A DNA stretch of 64,000 nucleotides from Saussurea involucrata (GCA_033807775.1 CM066326.1:90434873-90498872); one strand, 5' to 3'; counted from the stretch's first letter, positions 21,733-34,161 are shown. Made by a program: numbers and translations. Notes: a model not told the origin generated them from the sequence alone.

Positions 21733-23352
21733 TGATGGCTGTTTTGAATACACCAATAGACGTGTAATAATTAAACCTCAACGCAAGTATACATCGAGAT
21801 CTAACGTCGTCTTTCAAGTAATAAATTGGTAAAATACCAGATATCGTTCCCACAGAGATTGGAGTAAAAGCGTAATAAAAGTCTAATAAAAGAAATGGTT
21901 TCCAAGGATCAGTTCGAAGACAATATTTGTTTGTTTGGAGTTGTACTATCGCAGACTATATTGAACAAATAATAAAGAAAGCAAGCAAGGGTGCAAGACG
22001 TGGGGTGAAGCTTAATTATAAATTCCAGCAGACCAATGCTATGTTAATGCTACAGCATTGGTTCCTCAATAATTAAATTCACCATCTATTTGTTAGGATG
22101 TCCTTCCGGAACTTCAACATTATATTATTAATCTAGCTTTCAACAACCCATTCCTGGTGATGTATTAGGACTATTAATAATAAAATGATGCCTTTCAAAT
22201 ATATGGATAAACAAATTACTTTGTTAAAAATCACTCTTCCAAGTTGATCCCATATCTGTTAAGTTGACGTGTCTGAGTGGTCCATTCCTGATACGCACTC
22301 TACACTTTTACCATCATCACGATGACCAACTTATCGGGCAAAACCAACCTAGAAAAGACAGAGACGACAAATTCCTTTGTCAGTAGCTCTTCCAAGTCTT
22401 ACTTTCTTTGTCATTCGGATTGACGTGCATATCAATGGCTCATTCCTGATGCCTTGGCACTTTAACACTTTCAAAGTGATCAAAACGTCACGAAGTAAAC
22501 TTATCTTTATAAAACTTAACATGAAATGGTGAACATCATTATTGAGAAATAATGTCCACTATTCTTTATAATTAAAACTCCACCCTTTAATCTCACACCC
22601 AAGCTTATAAAAGTTAGCTACTCATACTTGTATTAAAATTGCAATAAATATAAATGACTGAATTTAAAGACGTAATGTAAATAACGTAAACGTAAATGAC
22701 AATAATGTAAATTGCAAGAATTAAAACACTTAAAGAAGTGCAGCAATGTTGCTGCCGATGCTGCAGCAACTCAAGTAAATGGCTAAGAACAACAAGCAAA
22801 AGATGAACAAGATGAAGATAACTTGCATATATTTAAAGAAAGCAACTAAAGTGTTCTTCCCATCAAATTGTGATCTGATCGAAGCTACCCAAAACACTAC
22901 AAGACATCACCTATTTATACAAAAAGAGCCATGGCCTAAGCCATACCAACTCATAACAACTAACACTATTTATGTACCATGCATACTATTCCTATGAGAT
23001 GTCTTGTGTACTACTACCATTACAACACATAAACTATTTTATGAAGAACCCAAAGCATTGAACTTCATCTTGCATGTTGTTGTCTTCCCAAAAATTCTGC
23101 ATTTCCAGCCTTGTTTTCCATTCAGCTCTCGTCAGCCGTGAATGCTGCAGCATCGAAATAGCATTGCCTGCAGTTTTCTTTATTTTTAGCCATTCTACTT
23201 AGTAAAACAAGTAAAATCCATCACTTAGCTCCATGATTAATAAAGATACAAATAAGAGAATAAAATGACACAAAAGTTGGGATAAAACAAAATATTATAT
23301 ATAAAAATATAAGAAAAAGATACAATATGCATTAAATAAATAATGCATATCA
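21733..23352 (-). repeat. Athila 5' LTR (1620 bp)
   Basis: Pair of 4941-6560, same length and no differences noticed. The outer end abuts the right copy of target duplication GTCAC (23353-23357). Confidence 0.95.
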
Positions 23353-25827
23353 GTCACGAATATATTTACTTTGATTTATAAAAATCCCTTCTGAAGATTG
23401 TTTGACTTGAAGTCCCAAAAAGAATGTAAGCTCTCCTATCATGCTCATCTCATATTCACTCATCATGAGAGAAGCAAATTCATCACATAGTGTTTCATCA
23501 GTGGCACCAAAGATGATGTCATCAACATAGATTTTGACGAGAATGAGATTACCTGAGGTCTTCTTGATAAAGAGAGTGTTGTCAATTTTACCTCTAGAGT
23601 AACCATTCTTTAGAAGAAAGACAGCAAGGGTGTCATACCAAGCACGTGGAGCTTGCTTGAGACCATAGAGAGCTTTGTCAAGTCTGTACACATGGTCTGG
23701 GTGAGCTGGGTCTTCAAAGCCAGGTGGTTGTTTCACATAGACTTCCTCTGCAAGTTCCCCATTGAGGAAGGCACTTTTGACATCCATCTGAAAGACCCTG
23801 AATTTTCGGTAGGCAGCATGGGCTAGAAAGATTCTTATTGCTTCAAGTCTTGCAACAGGAGCAAATGTTTCATCATAGTCAATGCCTTCTTCCTGTCGGT
23901 ATCCTTGAGCAACCAATCTGGCCTTATTTCTGATGACTGTACCTTCTTCATCCATCTTGTTTCTAAAGATCCATTTGGTTCCAATGATTGTCTTCTTTGG
24001 AGGTCTGGGAACCAATCTCCAAACTTTGTTCCTCTCAAATTGAGAAAGTTCTTCTTGCATGGCAGTGATCTAACAGGGATCTGTTAGAGCTTCATCAATC
24101 TTCTTGGGTTCAATGAGAGAAAGAAAGTTCACATAGAGACAAATATTTCCAGCTCCTCTGCGAGTTTGGACACCAGCTTGTTGATCACCAATAATTTGAT
24201 CAATGGGGTGATCTTTGGTCCATTTTGTGGCAGGAGGCAAAGGTGGTGGAATATTTTGTATGAGATGAGTTGATGTTGTGGGGTCAGAGGTTCGGTGGAA
24301 GGCAGAGTCTTCGGTGGAAGGGATAGGGTCGGTGGAAGGCATGGGATCGGTAGAGAGGTGAAAGACGGTGGGAGGATTAATGTCGGTGGAAGGATGCACT
24401 GAGGAAGGTGACCCAACTTGGTTATTTGAAGTAGATGGATTTGAAGGAGGGATTGAGGAAGCAACGGTATGGATGACTATGGGACCATCTCCTATGCATG
24501 AGGAAATCCACCTGTGAAGTTCATCATCATCATTTGTAAGAGATGATGATCTGAGATCATCAAATTTGACATGGATAGACTCATCAATGCATTTTCTCCT
24601 GAGATTGTACACACGATATGCTTTGGAGGACAGAGAGTATCCAACAAATATTCCTTCATCAGCTTTGGGATCAAACTTCCCAAGATTGTCACGATCATTT
24701 AGAATAAAGCACACACAGCCAAAAACATGAAGAAAGCCAATATTTGGTTTTCTGCCATGGAAAACTTCATATGGGGTTTTATCATGTCTTTTGGATATCA
24801 CCGACCTATTTTGGGTAAAGCAAGCCGTATTAACAGCTTCAACCCAGAAATAGGTAGGTAAGTTTGATTCACTTAACATGGATCTAGCAGCCTCACACAG
24901 AGTTCGGTTTTTCCTTTCCACCGCTCCATTTTGCTGAGGAGTTCTGACAGCAGAGAAATTTTGAGAAATTCCTTTCTCATTAAAGAAGCCTTCAAGAGCG
25001 TTGTTTCTGAATTCAGTGCCATTGTCACTTCTCACCGATCGTACAAGTTGCCCATTTAGAACTTCATTTTTCTTGACAAAGTTGATGATATCTTCAGTTG
25101 CATCACTTTTATACCTGAGAAAAGACACCTAAGTATATTTAGTAAATTCATCAACAATTACAAGAATGTACCTTTTTCCACCAAGACTAGGAGTGCTGAC
25201 TGGTCCACATAGATCCATGTGCAGCATTTGAAGAGGAAGAGTGATGGAGGAGCATTGCTTGGTTTTGAAAGATGTTTTGGTGAGCTTCCCTTTTTCACAT
25301 GCATCACACAACTTTTCTTTAACAAAGTTCAACTTTGGCATGCCAGTTACCAGCTCTTTGTTTGAGATTTTATGGAGTGTTTTGAAGTTCAGATGAGATA
25401 GACGTTTGTGCCACAGCCAATTTCTTTTGGTTGTGTCATCTGACACAAAGCAGACATTTGATGAATTGTTACTTAGTCCCATATCAATGATATAGACATT
25501 TTCCATCCTATTTCCAGATAACACCACATTGAAGTTCTTGTCCACAACAGTACAGATACAGAGTTCAAAGATAACTTTATATCCAAGATCACACAGTTGG
25601 CTAATGCTGAGAAGATTATGCATGAGACCTTCAACAAATGCCACTTTGTTGAAAGTGACATATCCATTAGTGAGAGTTCCATATCCTTTGGTGTAACCTT
25701 TAGAGTTGTCACCAAAGGTTACAGATGGACCTTTTCCAGACACATAGTTGATGAGAAGAGATTTATTCCCCGTCATGTGGCGTGAGCACGCACTATCCAG
25801 ATACCATATTTGATGGTGCTCAAAAGC
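23353..25827 (-). pseudogene. pol: SIRE-2 pol: protease, integrase, RT (broken)
   Basis: Copia order on the minus strand. Protease is WYLDSACSRHMTG near 25800. Integrase has GAG-pre WLWHKRLSHLNFKTL, CDACEKGK, HMDLCGPV, SDNGTEF and TPQQNGAVERKNRTL. RT follows with WIFRNKMDEEG, ARLVAQGYRQEEGIDYDETFAPV, VKSAFLNGEL and active site YVDD near 23525. Two tryptophan codons conserved in SIRE-1 are TAG here (25129-25131, in FTKYT-stop-VSFLRYKS; and 24067-24069, DPC-stop-ITAMQEE). The RT breaks off at QSKYIRD where the Athila inserted and resumes at 4940. In protease the usual DSGC/DTGA-type triad is DSA here: the glycine is replaced. Confidence 0.9.
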
Positions 25828-26931
25828 CTGCATGCACACACAGATTAGTTCTTAGGTACCCATTTGGTGGTGGGTCCTTTTGGGTTAGAAGAGGAAGAGT
25901 CCTTAGGTTTGATTCTTTCAATTCTTTCCTTTGGACAATCCTTTGCAAGATGAAAAGTGTCACCACAGTTATAACACTTTCTGTAAACAAAAATCTTTTT
26001 GGGTTTTTGCAATTCTTCTTTTCCTTTTTCTCATGACATTAACTTGAGCGTTTTTAGGACCAAAGGACGAGGTGTGTGAAGGAAAACTTAAAATCCCATT
26101 ACTTGAAGTGGAAGCGAATTTGGAAAGATTTCTTGACGAGTTTATGATAGGTTCTTTCCCAATGTCTAAGGATTTTCCTTTTAAAGATGAATCAGTGGTG
26201 TTGGTGAGTCTCACAGATCTGGGAAGAAACTTAACTTTTGAAGAGTCACACATAGGTGGAGAAATTACATCGGTGGAAGAGGGTTTAACTCTTTTGACAG
26301 ACTTTGATTTTGAAAGATCAAAAGGAGGGACATATTCATCAATCGCTAAATTTTTTAAAATATCATGGATGGGTTTTGAAAAATCATTGGAGTCCTCTTT
26401 TTCCATGTTTTGAACAGACGAAGATTCTTTAGCTTTTATGAACATTCCAAACTTTAAAGCTTCACCTAGATCTAAAGAGTTTAAAGAAATAGAGTCACAA
26501 GAACTTGAGTCTGAAGTATCATCCCAAACACTAGAGGTAGGCTCAAGAGTTTGAGAAGAGGCGTCAGAAATGGTTTTTCCATAGCCTAAACCAAATTTGT
26601 TGTTAACAGAAATTTGATCTTTACAGATTTGCTCAAGATTCTTTGAAGAACTTGTCCATTTCTTAACAGTCTCTTGTTCTCTTTTTAATTTCTTAAAAAG
26701 TTTGTTCTTCTCTTTTGAAATCACATGGTTTATGATTTTTAGATCCTCAAGCTCAGCTTTGATTTCCTCAAACTTTTCAAGTTTAGACATACAAATTTCA
26801 AGTTTGGATGTGAGTTCTTTAACTTGAATGGATTTTCTTTTCTTACCATCTTTGACAGAATAGAAGTCTTTAGTTAAAGATTCATATGCATCAATCTTTT
26901 CAATGTCAGTCATATCATTAAAAGGATGTAC
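25828..26931 (-). other. Intron-like gag-protease linker with second zinc knuckle (SIRE-2)
   Basis: This 1104-bp segment starts on the minus strand with GTACATCC after TCTCAG and ends TAATCTGTGTGTGCATGCAG. Removing it would fuse the Gag codons to the protease lead-in (AFEHHQIWYLD) in frame, exactly as SIRE-1 is built at 54089/54090. Left in, it extends Gag through a Lys/Glu-rich coiled-coil region and a Ser-rich region to a second CCHC knuckle CYNCGDTFHLAKDC. It ends at KWVPKN-TAA; that TAA lies in an ACTAAT branch-site-like sequence. One extra A near 26000 shifts the frame just before the second knuckle in this decayed copy. Confidence 0.6.
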
Positions 26932-27990
26932 CTGAGAGTATGATGTCGAGCACCCAGTTGACACCAAAGTCATTGGAGAGGTAGCTTTTTCAGAATCTTC
27001 CACATCTTCTGAGATGGCCATAAAGCACTTGTTGGGAGAGTTGTTGTCACTATCAGAGGTCTCTTCTTCCCAATCATGAATTTCGGCCATGAGGCCCTTT
27101 CCTTTTCTAAGGAGACCCTCATTTCTCTCCTTTTGTTTCTTGTATTTGGCTTTGTACTTCTCAGCCCTTTCTTGATGGTCTTTGATTGACGATTGAGAAT
27201 CTTTCTTTGCAAGGTTTGAATTGAAAGTGTTATTTTTGGGTTTTTCATGTTTGGAGGAAAACTTGTTAGAAGATGAATTTCTAGAGTTCATCACACGCTT
27301 ACTTCTGCACTCAGCTGCAAAGTGTCCTTTTTTTCCACAATTAAAACATTCCTCATTTGTTTTATCAGTTGAGGAAGCTTTTGTAGAAGAAAAGGGTTTT
27401 CTGAAAGATTTGGATTTGTTTGAAAAACGAGATCTGTTTTTGAAACCAGCCAACATGGCAATTTCATCAGACAACTGCTTAACCGAGATTTCTTCACCTT
27501 CATCATCAGCATCACTTAGATATGCCTCCGATTGGTGAGAAGAGTTGCTTAGGGTTTCATTGTCAGAATCTGATGAAGGATAGTTTATGCGTGGAACACT
27601 TTGAGATTTTTTGGAATTTTCACTGATAAGGGCAATAGATGTGCCCTTTATCTCTTTGATGAACGATTTCCTTTGTAACTTGGTTTGTTCAAAGTTGAAA
27701 AGAGTTCCATATAAAACAGTTAGAGACATATACTCAAGGTCCTTGGAAGTTTTGATACAAGTGCACATGTTCTCCCAAAAATCTGGAAGACAATCCATGA
27801 ACTTGTTTAGAACTTCCTCATTATCATAGACTCTGCCTAGTAACTTTAGATCATTCAGAAGAGAGTTAAAACGATTATAGTAGCTAGGAAGAGATTCACC
27901 TTTTTCATGAGTGAAAAGTTCATACTTTCTTATGAGAGAAATCTTTTTGCATTTCTTCACTTCCTCTGTACCTTCGTACAGTACACATAG
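25969..27990 (-). pseudogene. gag: SIRE-2 gag, central and C-terminal part
   Basis: Continues the Gag begun at 36737 after the Tekay-type insertion. It carries ISLIRKYELF, YYNRFNSLLNDLKLLGRVYDNEE, FMDCLPDFWENMCTC and a first knuckle CFNCGKKGHFAAEC, then the long linker described at 25828-26931. The open frame ends at 25969 from a one-base insertion in an A run. The left copy of target duplication CATAG is 27986-27990. Confidence 0.88.
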
Positions 27991-30116
27991 TGTAACACCC
28001 TAAAATCAGGGCTAATTTGAACCTCAATTTTGCAACAGGTTATGTTATGATAAACTTCAACTTTCATATATAGCAAGTGAATTAAACATCAGGAGTATAT
28101 TTACAAATACAGGATCCTTCAAATAACCTATTAATCTAATTATGTTACTATAATCAGATTAACTAAGTTATCTAAGCAATCTTTCAAAATCTCCTTCTGT
28201 TAATTGACTTCTCTGCTATTCCAAAACGCTCGTCCCACATCCCTTTACTTTCCCGATCTAGTACCTGGTAAGAAAACATCATTTGAAACGATTAGGCCAA
28301 CGCCTAGTGAGAACATTCGTTTCCACAATAATATTTGCAAAGTCAATGTAAACAAATTATATCAAACCTGATTACCCTTTTTCTTACCATACGTGTAACT
28401 CTATTCCGTTAACACGATTTTCATCCAATCCCATGAATATGACTGACACACATTCCATCATCATATCATGTCTTAGAGCCACACTACGAATCTTCACTGA
28501 TTCTATTAATACTCTTATTCCAGAATTCGCAATATACACATGCCCATTTCCATTCATATCCTATTCCAGAGCCACACTACGAATCTTTCTCAGATTCTAG
28601 ATTAATGCTCCCACCTAAGAAATCGCAATGTACACATGCCCATTTCTTAGGAAAAGGAGTAGATATTACAATTACATATGTCAATCCCTCTTCTTCCTTA
28701 GAAACTGGGAATTACGTTTATTCCACGGTTTCTCACACACATCAGAATAATGACTAAACTTCATCTATTCCACGTGTACATAACCATTAGTGCCACACAC
28801 ATCAGAATAATGACTAAACTTCATCTATTCCACGTGTACATAACCATTAGTGCCACACACATCAGAATAATGACTAAACTTCATCTATTCCACGTGTACA
28901 TAACCATTAGTGCCTATGGATCCATTACACTTTACTAACGTATATGCATAACAACATATCACACTGTGTCTCATATCATATTCTTAACTCTGAGAATACT
29001 AGATAACCTATCGTATTTTCATCCTCAAATGCCCCCCTTCGGCGACTTAGCACGGGGGTTCCACTACCCGGTTAGCGGACGGGGGTCAAGGGGCAACACC
29101 CTAACAAGGGGCAACCGAGCCTGAAATATATATACACATTAATGACCTCCACATAATTATATGTATACAAGACTCACTACGACAATTGACAACCTTAACA
29201 ACCCATCGGACACCCCCGAATCGCAACCGAGCTAGAAACCGAACAACCGGCATTAAAAACAATACTTGGAGTTGTTATATGTCCAAAATAACATGTTCAA
29301 AGTGTTCAAATGCTATCTTACACTCAAAACGAGTACCCATACGCCTATATTACGCCGTAAAACGACACCGATACGCAAGAAACAAAAATTAGAAACTGCT
29401 GAAACAGTGCTGTGCGCGGATGTGGGTGCGGCTCCATACGCGCCGAGAGACGCGCAGACCACTGTTGGGCAGAAAACAGCCCCTGCTCCAACCCTTTAAC
29501 ACCCCAACTCAATCCCCACTTAATTAGGTTCATTCTATGGAAGTTTTAGCATCAAAATGAGGTTTTTAACATAAAATAACATGAAGAAATCCATGTAGCA
29601 ACTCTATACACATATGCACTCAATCCAATTTAAGGTTTGTAACACCAAAATAAAATGAACTCACCTTTTAAAGGAGATAACCCACTTTTGCACAATCTGT
29701 TGCTCAAATCTGTTGTTAATGAATCTGAAAACCTAATCAACAACCAAATTCGTTTACAATCATACATCTACAACAATTATTATCTGAATCTAAGGTAAAT
29801 TTCTTACCAATTTGAGTCAAAAACCTTGCTTTCTTCCTTTTTCTCTCTATTCCTTCTCTCTGCTTCTAAACCGACCCAAGCAAGAAAATGAGATATTATC
29901 TCAATCCTTCAGCCCCTTTATCCATACACACTTTCAGCAATTGACCAAACACACCTCCAATTTTCAATATTTCCAAAAGTAACATCCAACTTTAATCCTT
30001 TGTATTTTAACCCCATTGAATTATAAAATTACTACATAATTCAAGATTAAAACTAAAATACAAATAAATCCCAATTCTCATTAAAATACTATTATTGAAA
30101 AATTCGGGATGTTACA
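27991..30116 (-). repeat. Tekay-type 3' LTR (2126 bp)
   Basis: Contains a 60-bp unit repeated three times (28735-28914). A short internal duplication around 29083-29110 (GGGGCAAC repeated) is absent from the other LTR and explains most of the length difference. Confidence 0.92.
28735..28914. repeat. Three tandem 60-bp LTR repeats, each with a CACGTG G-box
   Basis: The unit runs from CACACACATCAGAATAATGA through CTATTCCACGTGTACATAAC to AGTGC. The copies are identical here. In the other LTR (34908-35088) the middle copy carries point changes. Each unit carries one CACGTG core, the plant bZIP/bHLH G-box, so the array could act as an LTR enhancer. Confidence 0.92.
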
Positions 30117-30158
30117 ATACTCCCCAACTTGAAAATGATTTCGTCCCCGAAATCAAAA

Positions 30159-30605
30159 TCAGGTAAACAAATGAGGATACTTATCCTTCATACTTTCTTC
30201 TGACTCTAAAGTCACATTGGCACCTCGATGGTGTTTCCACTGTACTTTCAACACAACCACTTCCTTATTATTACGTAACTTTCTAACCGATCTTTCTAAA
30301 ATCGCCTCAGGCTCTTCCACACAACGACTCTTTTCATTCACTCTTACGTCAATAAGTGGAATCACATCTTCCTCTTCGGCTAAACATTTCCGAAGATAGC
30401 AAACATGAAAAGTATTATGGACTCCTTCTAACGCCGGTGGAAGATCCAACTGATAAGCTTGCAATCCGATCCTCTTAGTGATAATGAAAGGTCCTAGAAA
30501 ACGAGGACTCAACTTCTCACGTTGCCAAACCTTATCACAATTAAAAGTCCATGAAGAATAGGGACTCAACTTTCCACATTTTCTGAACCTTACATCTTTC
30601 AACAT
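30159..30605 (-). pseudogene. Gypsy integrase C-terminus with chromodomain-like end
   Basis: A 148-residue remnant: KLSPRFLGPFIITKRIG, AYQLDLPPALEGVHNTFHV, YLRKCL, then ILERSVRKLRNNKEVVVLKV, QWKHHRGANVTLESEESM and KYPHLF. This is the integrase tail of Tekay/Del chromoviruses, where the chromodomain-like end steers integration towards heterochromatin. It ends just before the purine tract of the 3' LTR. Nothing upstream in the element encodes the rest of pol, so it cannot make a working integrase. Confidence 0.85.
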
Positions 30606-33600
30606 TACCAGCTCCCCAACTTAGATTTGCAACCCTCCTTAAAGCAACTATTATCATCCAATATTTATCCCACTATTGTTTGATCTTCTTTAATTATTTC
30701 AAAAATTAAAGCGTTTTTCAATAATAACAACCGATATAGCTAACTTTTGATATCACCAAAATACAAAAAGACAAGTTAGCATTACTTACATAATATACAT
30801 ACACCTATGCATAGAATAAACAAGGACAATATTCAAACTTATCCATCCATTCCTTAACGTCTTCTATCATCACATAAAAGTTTCAACTCTTTGACGTTAA
30901 AATGTTGGGTTTCTTCCCTTGATCCCTGTTATTTTCAGCGTTGTACAATCCCTACTCATTGAATTTCTTTACATCCTCGGAATACTCCAACGCTCATGAC
31001 TGAACTTCAAAATGAAGCACCACAGCTTAACGGTTACAGTATCCTCTTTGACAATCAAATGAAGTATGAAAACTCACTCTAAAAATCCAATGAAATCGAG
31101 AAGAACAAGGGTTCTCCTTTCATCCCGTCACTAACCGCAACTCAATCTCCTGATCTCTAAATAGCATTAACGTACATTGCCGGAAAAATCCATACGCTTC
31201 AATCAAGCATACCCGCCTATCCTTGAATACTTCAATATTACGGCAAACCAACTTTACATCTATGACTTACACGTTTCTTCGGTATAAAGTGCTACCACTT
31301 CCTCACACCACTACCGCACCACGCGGCCACAATGCAAACAAGCTTTCACCCCACAAAAGATACTACTTCCTTCATGTTACCCATAACACCATTTCATTTG
31401 AAGTAAAATCATTTCCTGACTTTGCCTTTCCCGGCCTAGACGCACCACATGTCAAGGTCAACTATTCAAAGCACACCCGCTTCGATTACCCCAACATTTC
31501 GTTCTTATATGGATCATCAAACCCCATAAAAATCACTTATGCAACCACGATCTTTCACTTTTGTAACACTCACACAAGGTGGTCCAACGTCATGACGGAT
31601 ACATACCTTTCTTCGAACAACTTCTTACATCTTTGCAAGAGAGAAACAACAAGATAACTACACTATAGTTACTTCCCCAATACCGGCCTCCTAACAGCCA
31701 TCTAACAAAACGGCCATTGATTTCAACATCGACAATCGACATACAAATGTCCAGCCGCCTCACAACAGACAAGGATTCCCGAAGGAATCTACTTCTCCTA
31801 ACTCCTTGAGCAAGTTCTCGTTTCTTGCCAACTCCTCGCAGTCAAACTCCGCTGTGCTAAAGGCTTCACGCATAAGTGAATCATCAAAACCTTAATGAAC
31901 ATCACATCCATATTGGAAATCTTCCGTTCTCCTCATGTTCTCACTAGATGTTCCTACACCATATCGTTTACACACCGTCGGACGACCTCATCCGTTCACA
32001 CACACACAACGGGTTTATTTCTCAAATTTCAATCTCCTGACAAAACCTCCATCTTGGGACATGTTAAACAGTCGCAAACCTCTATATTAATGGGCTACAT
32101 GATGATTCCATTTCTTCCCAGAAATCCAGGATTCCTTATGGAACCCACTTCGTTCAACTCATCATAATCCACTTATATCCTACCGTTCTCATTTGGGGAA
32201 ACACAAGACCTTTCTTAGCGCAAAATCTAATCACCACACCATCTCAGCACTCAGACTCATAGCCGATAACATTACATCAAGTAACGTAACGCTACTTATT
32301 ACCATTCCACTAATAGAAATACTTTGACCATTTCAAATTCCACCGCAATTAAAACTATTCTCACATAACCAAGCAATAGTTCAAACTACAATCATACCGT
32401 CATTCCGAATTCACTGCCCGAGGCTCTCGGTATTCACCCACCTCCTCTAACGGAAACACTAAGATCATAACTCAACCATATCTTATTCAACTAACAACTC
32501 AACTCCCAAAGCCTTTCCTTAACTTCAGTCATAATACTTTCCTAGACCTAGCGAGATCATAGCATTCATGCATGATTGAAATCATTTTGCACATTTTAAA
32601 AAATGCAATAGATATAAAATCATGAAACAAGCTTGAGTATGCATGATGCAACACCATTCAAGATGAATAGTAAAACACAACGATCGCAAGGATCGCTCAC
32701 ATGTACTCTTATGATAATTCGTAACCTTGTCTCTCCAAAACGATGTCGACACTACGGTTGTCTCCAATGAAACCCTTTCACATACGACTGGAAAATTTTC
32801 GAACGAAATCACTTGTCCAAAGTGGATCTGTCAATTCCAACACTCGTTCATATAATAATAACGAGTCAATGCTCATTTGGTTTATAAAACAAAATCTCGC
32901 AATAAAACGTTTTCAATATTTTCGTAACGAAGGTTCTCTTCCACAAATAAAAGCGTGAAATAATTCGTAGATCACTAATTTCAAAGCTTTATCGTATAAT
33001 AAAAACAAGTTTGTCTTTTACTTCTTAGAAATACACGCTTGCGAGTGTCAACTTATTTCCCAAAACAAGAAAATTTGTTGTGCACGTACATGCTCTCAAC
33101 GTGAAAGAACTTGTGTAACCCGTTTAATGACATACTACATGAACTCAACATGCAATAGAAGGCTATTTGCTCTAACCAGGTCAACCGTTGTACTCATCCC
33201 AACTCATCATTGACACTATACCATGACCAACACCCGCTTTCTTACCCTTGCTACAACTTATTGTACAAGTGTTTCACAACCCACCTGATCAACCACTCTA
33301 CATGGTTTTCCAAATATAATGCAATTCATGCAATTCAAACCCCAAGCCCACATCGAGCTTATTAAATTCGGGCGAATGCCCTCGAAACTCAACAGAGTCC
33401 AAAACCAAGCCCTCTGCTCAAAAGATCTAATGATCGTCTATCAACATCAATTTATGCAAATCACATGCATCTAACTCACATCATGCAACACACGCTCCGA
33501 GGCATGATAATCTCACAACCCCTTCATTGCCACCTTCCCAATGAAGTCAAATCATATATGCATCTACATGTACACGTATATGTAACTCTTTCATAACTCA

Positions 33601-34146
33601 ACAATGCATATAACTCACCAAGGTTCATTAGTCCCAAAGGTACTAAGAATAAAAAATCATCAAATGGTCTTCACACACAAGACCAACACTTAAACCGACA
33701 CGTACTCAAATAAAATGAAATTAAGCATATAAAACACCCCAAGACTCCACCTCGAGTCACGGTCCTATCCTTCGAAGAAATAGAGGATATTGTTGGGGTA
33801 TTCACCATGGTTCTGATATAACACAAGGAAATAACCTATAAGAATTGGTTACACATAACCAGATACACAACACGTACTTTAACGTTCATTAGTCACTATA
33901 ACAACTTAGAAACAAGTATGCTGGTGTAACAATTATGTTCATAATAACAGTAGCTAATTGGAATTGTGAACATAACATACATGAGAATCCTCATTACCAT
34001 CGTTACAGTACTAATTTTACGTCTTTCCGTCGACTCTAAGGCTTTCCCGTCTTAGTACTTCTACCCATATCTCACGAATCATAACTTAATTCATCTCAGC
34101 TTAAGTCTAAGTATCTCGTTAGCATACTTAGTTCACTTAAACTAAT
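30606..34146 (-). other. Non-coding interior of the Tekay-type element
   Basis: About 3.5 kb with no recognisable Gag, protease, RT or integrase core in any frame. The plus strand looks rich in A and C and poor in G, unlike flanking sequence. Short open frames on both strands (for example 31223-31657 plus) show no motifs. It may be badly decayed pol or captured filler. Confidence 0.6.
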
Positions 34147-34158
34147 GCTCTGATACCA
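34147..34158 (-). other. Primer binding site, initiator-Met tRNA (Tekay-type element)
   Basis: The minus strand reads TGGTATCAGAGC, three bases inside the 5' LTR. Confidence 0.92.
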
Positions 34159-34161
34159 TAG

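Larger units (their letters stand above)
4941..23352 (-). mobile_element. Athila-lineage Ty3/gypsy retrotransposon, very young, carrying a nested gag-only element
   Basis: The termini are TGATGGCT...GCATATCA, with two 1620-bp LTRs (4941-6560 and 21733-23352) in which I found no difference on reading. The 5-bp target duplication GTCAC is at 4936-4940 and 23353-23357. Minus-strand order is 5' LTR, tRNA-Asp primer site, gag-pol, integrase, env-like ORF, a long 3' untranslated part, a purine tract and 3' LTR. Removing the nested 5631-bp insert and its duplicated 5 bp leaves about 12.8 kb, normal to slightly long for Athila. One frameshift separates RNase H from integrase, so this copy may not be autonomous. 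Confidence 0.95.

Noticed and set aside
28750..28938. Repeat peptide TKLHLFHVYITISA
   Set aside because: Translation of the 60-bp tandem DNA repeat; no start context, and opposite to element sense.
31223..31657. 144-residue plus-strand open frame
   Set aside because: Lies in the gutted Tekay-type interior, opposite to the element's sense, with no motifs; low G content explains the open frame.
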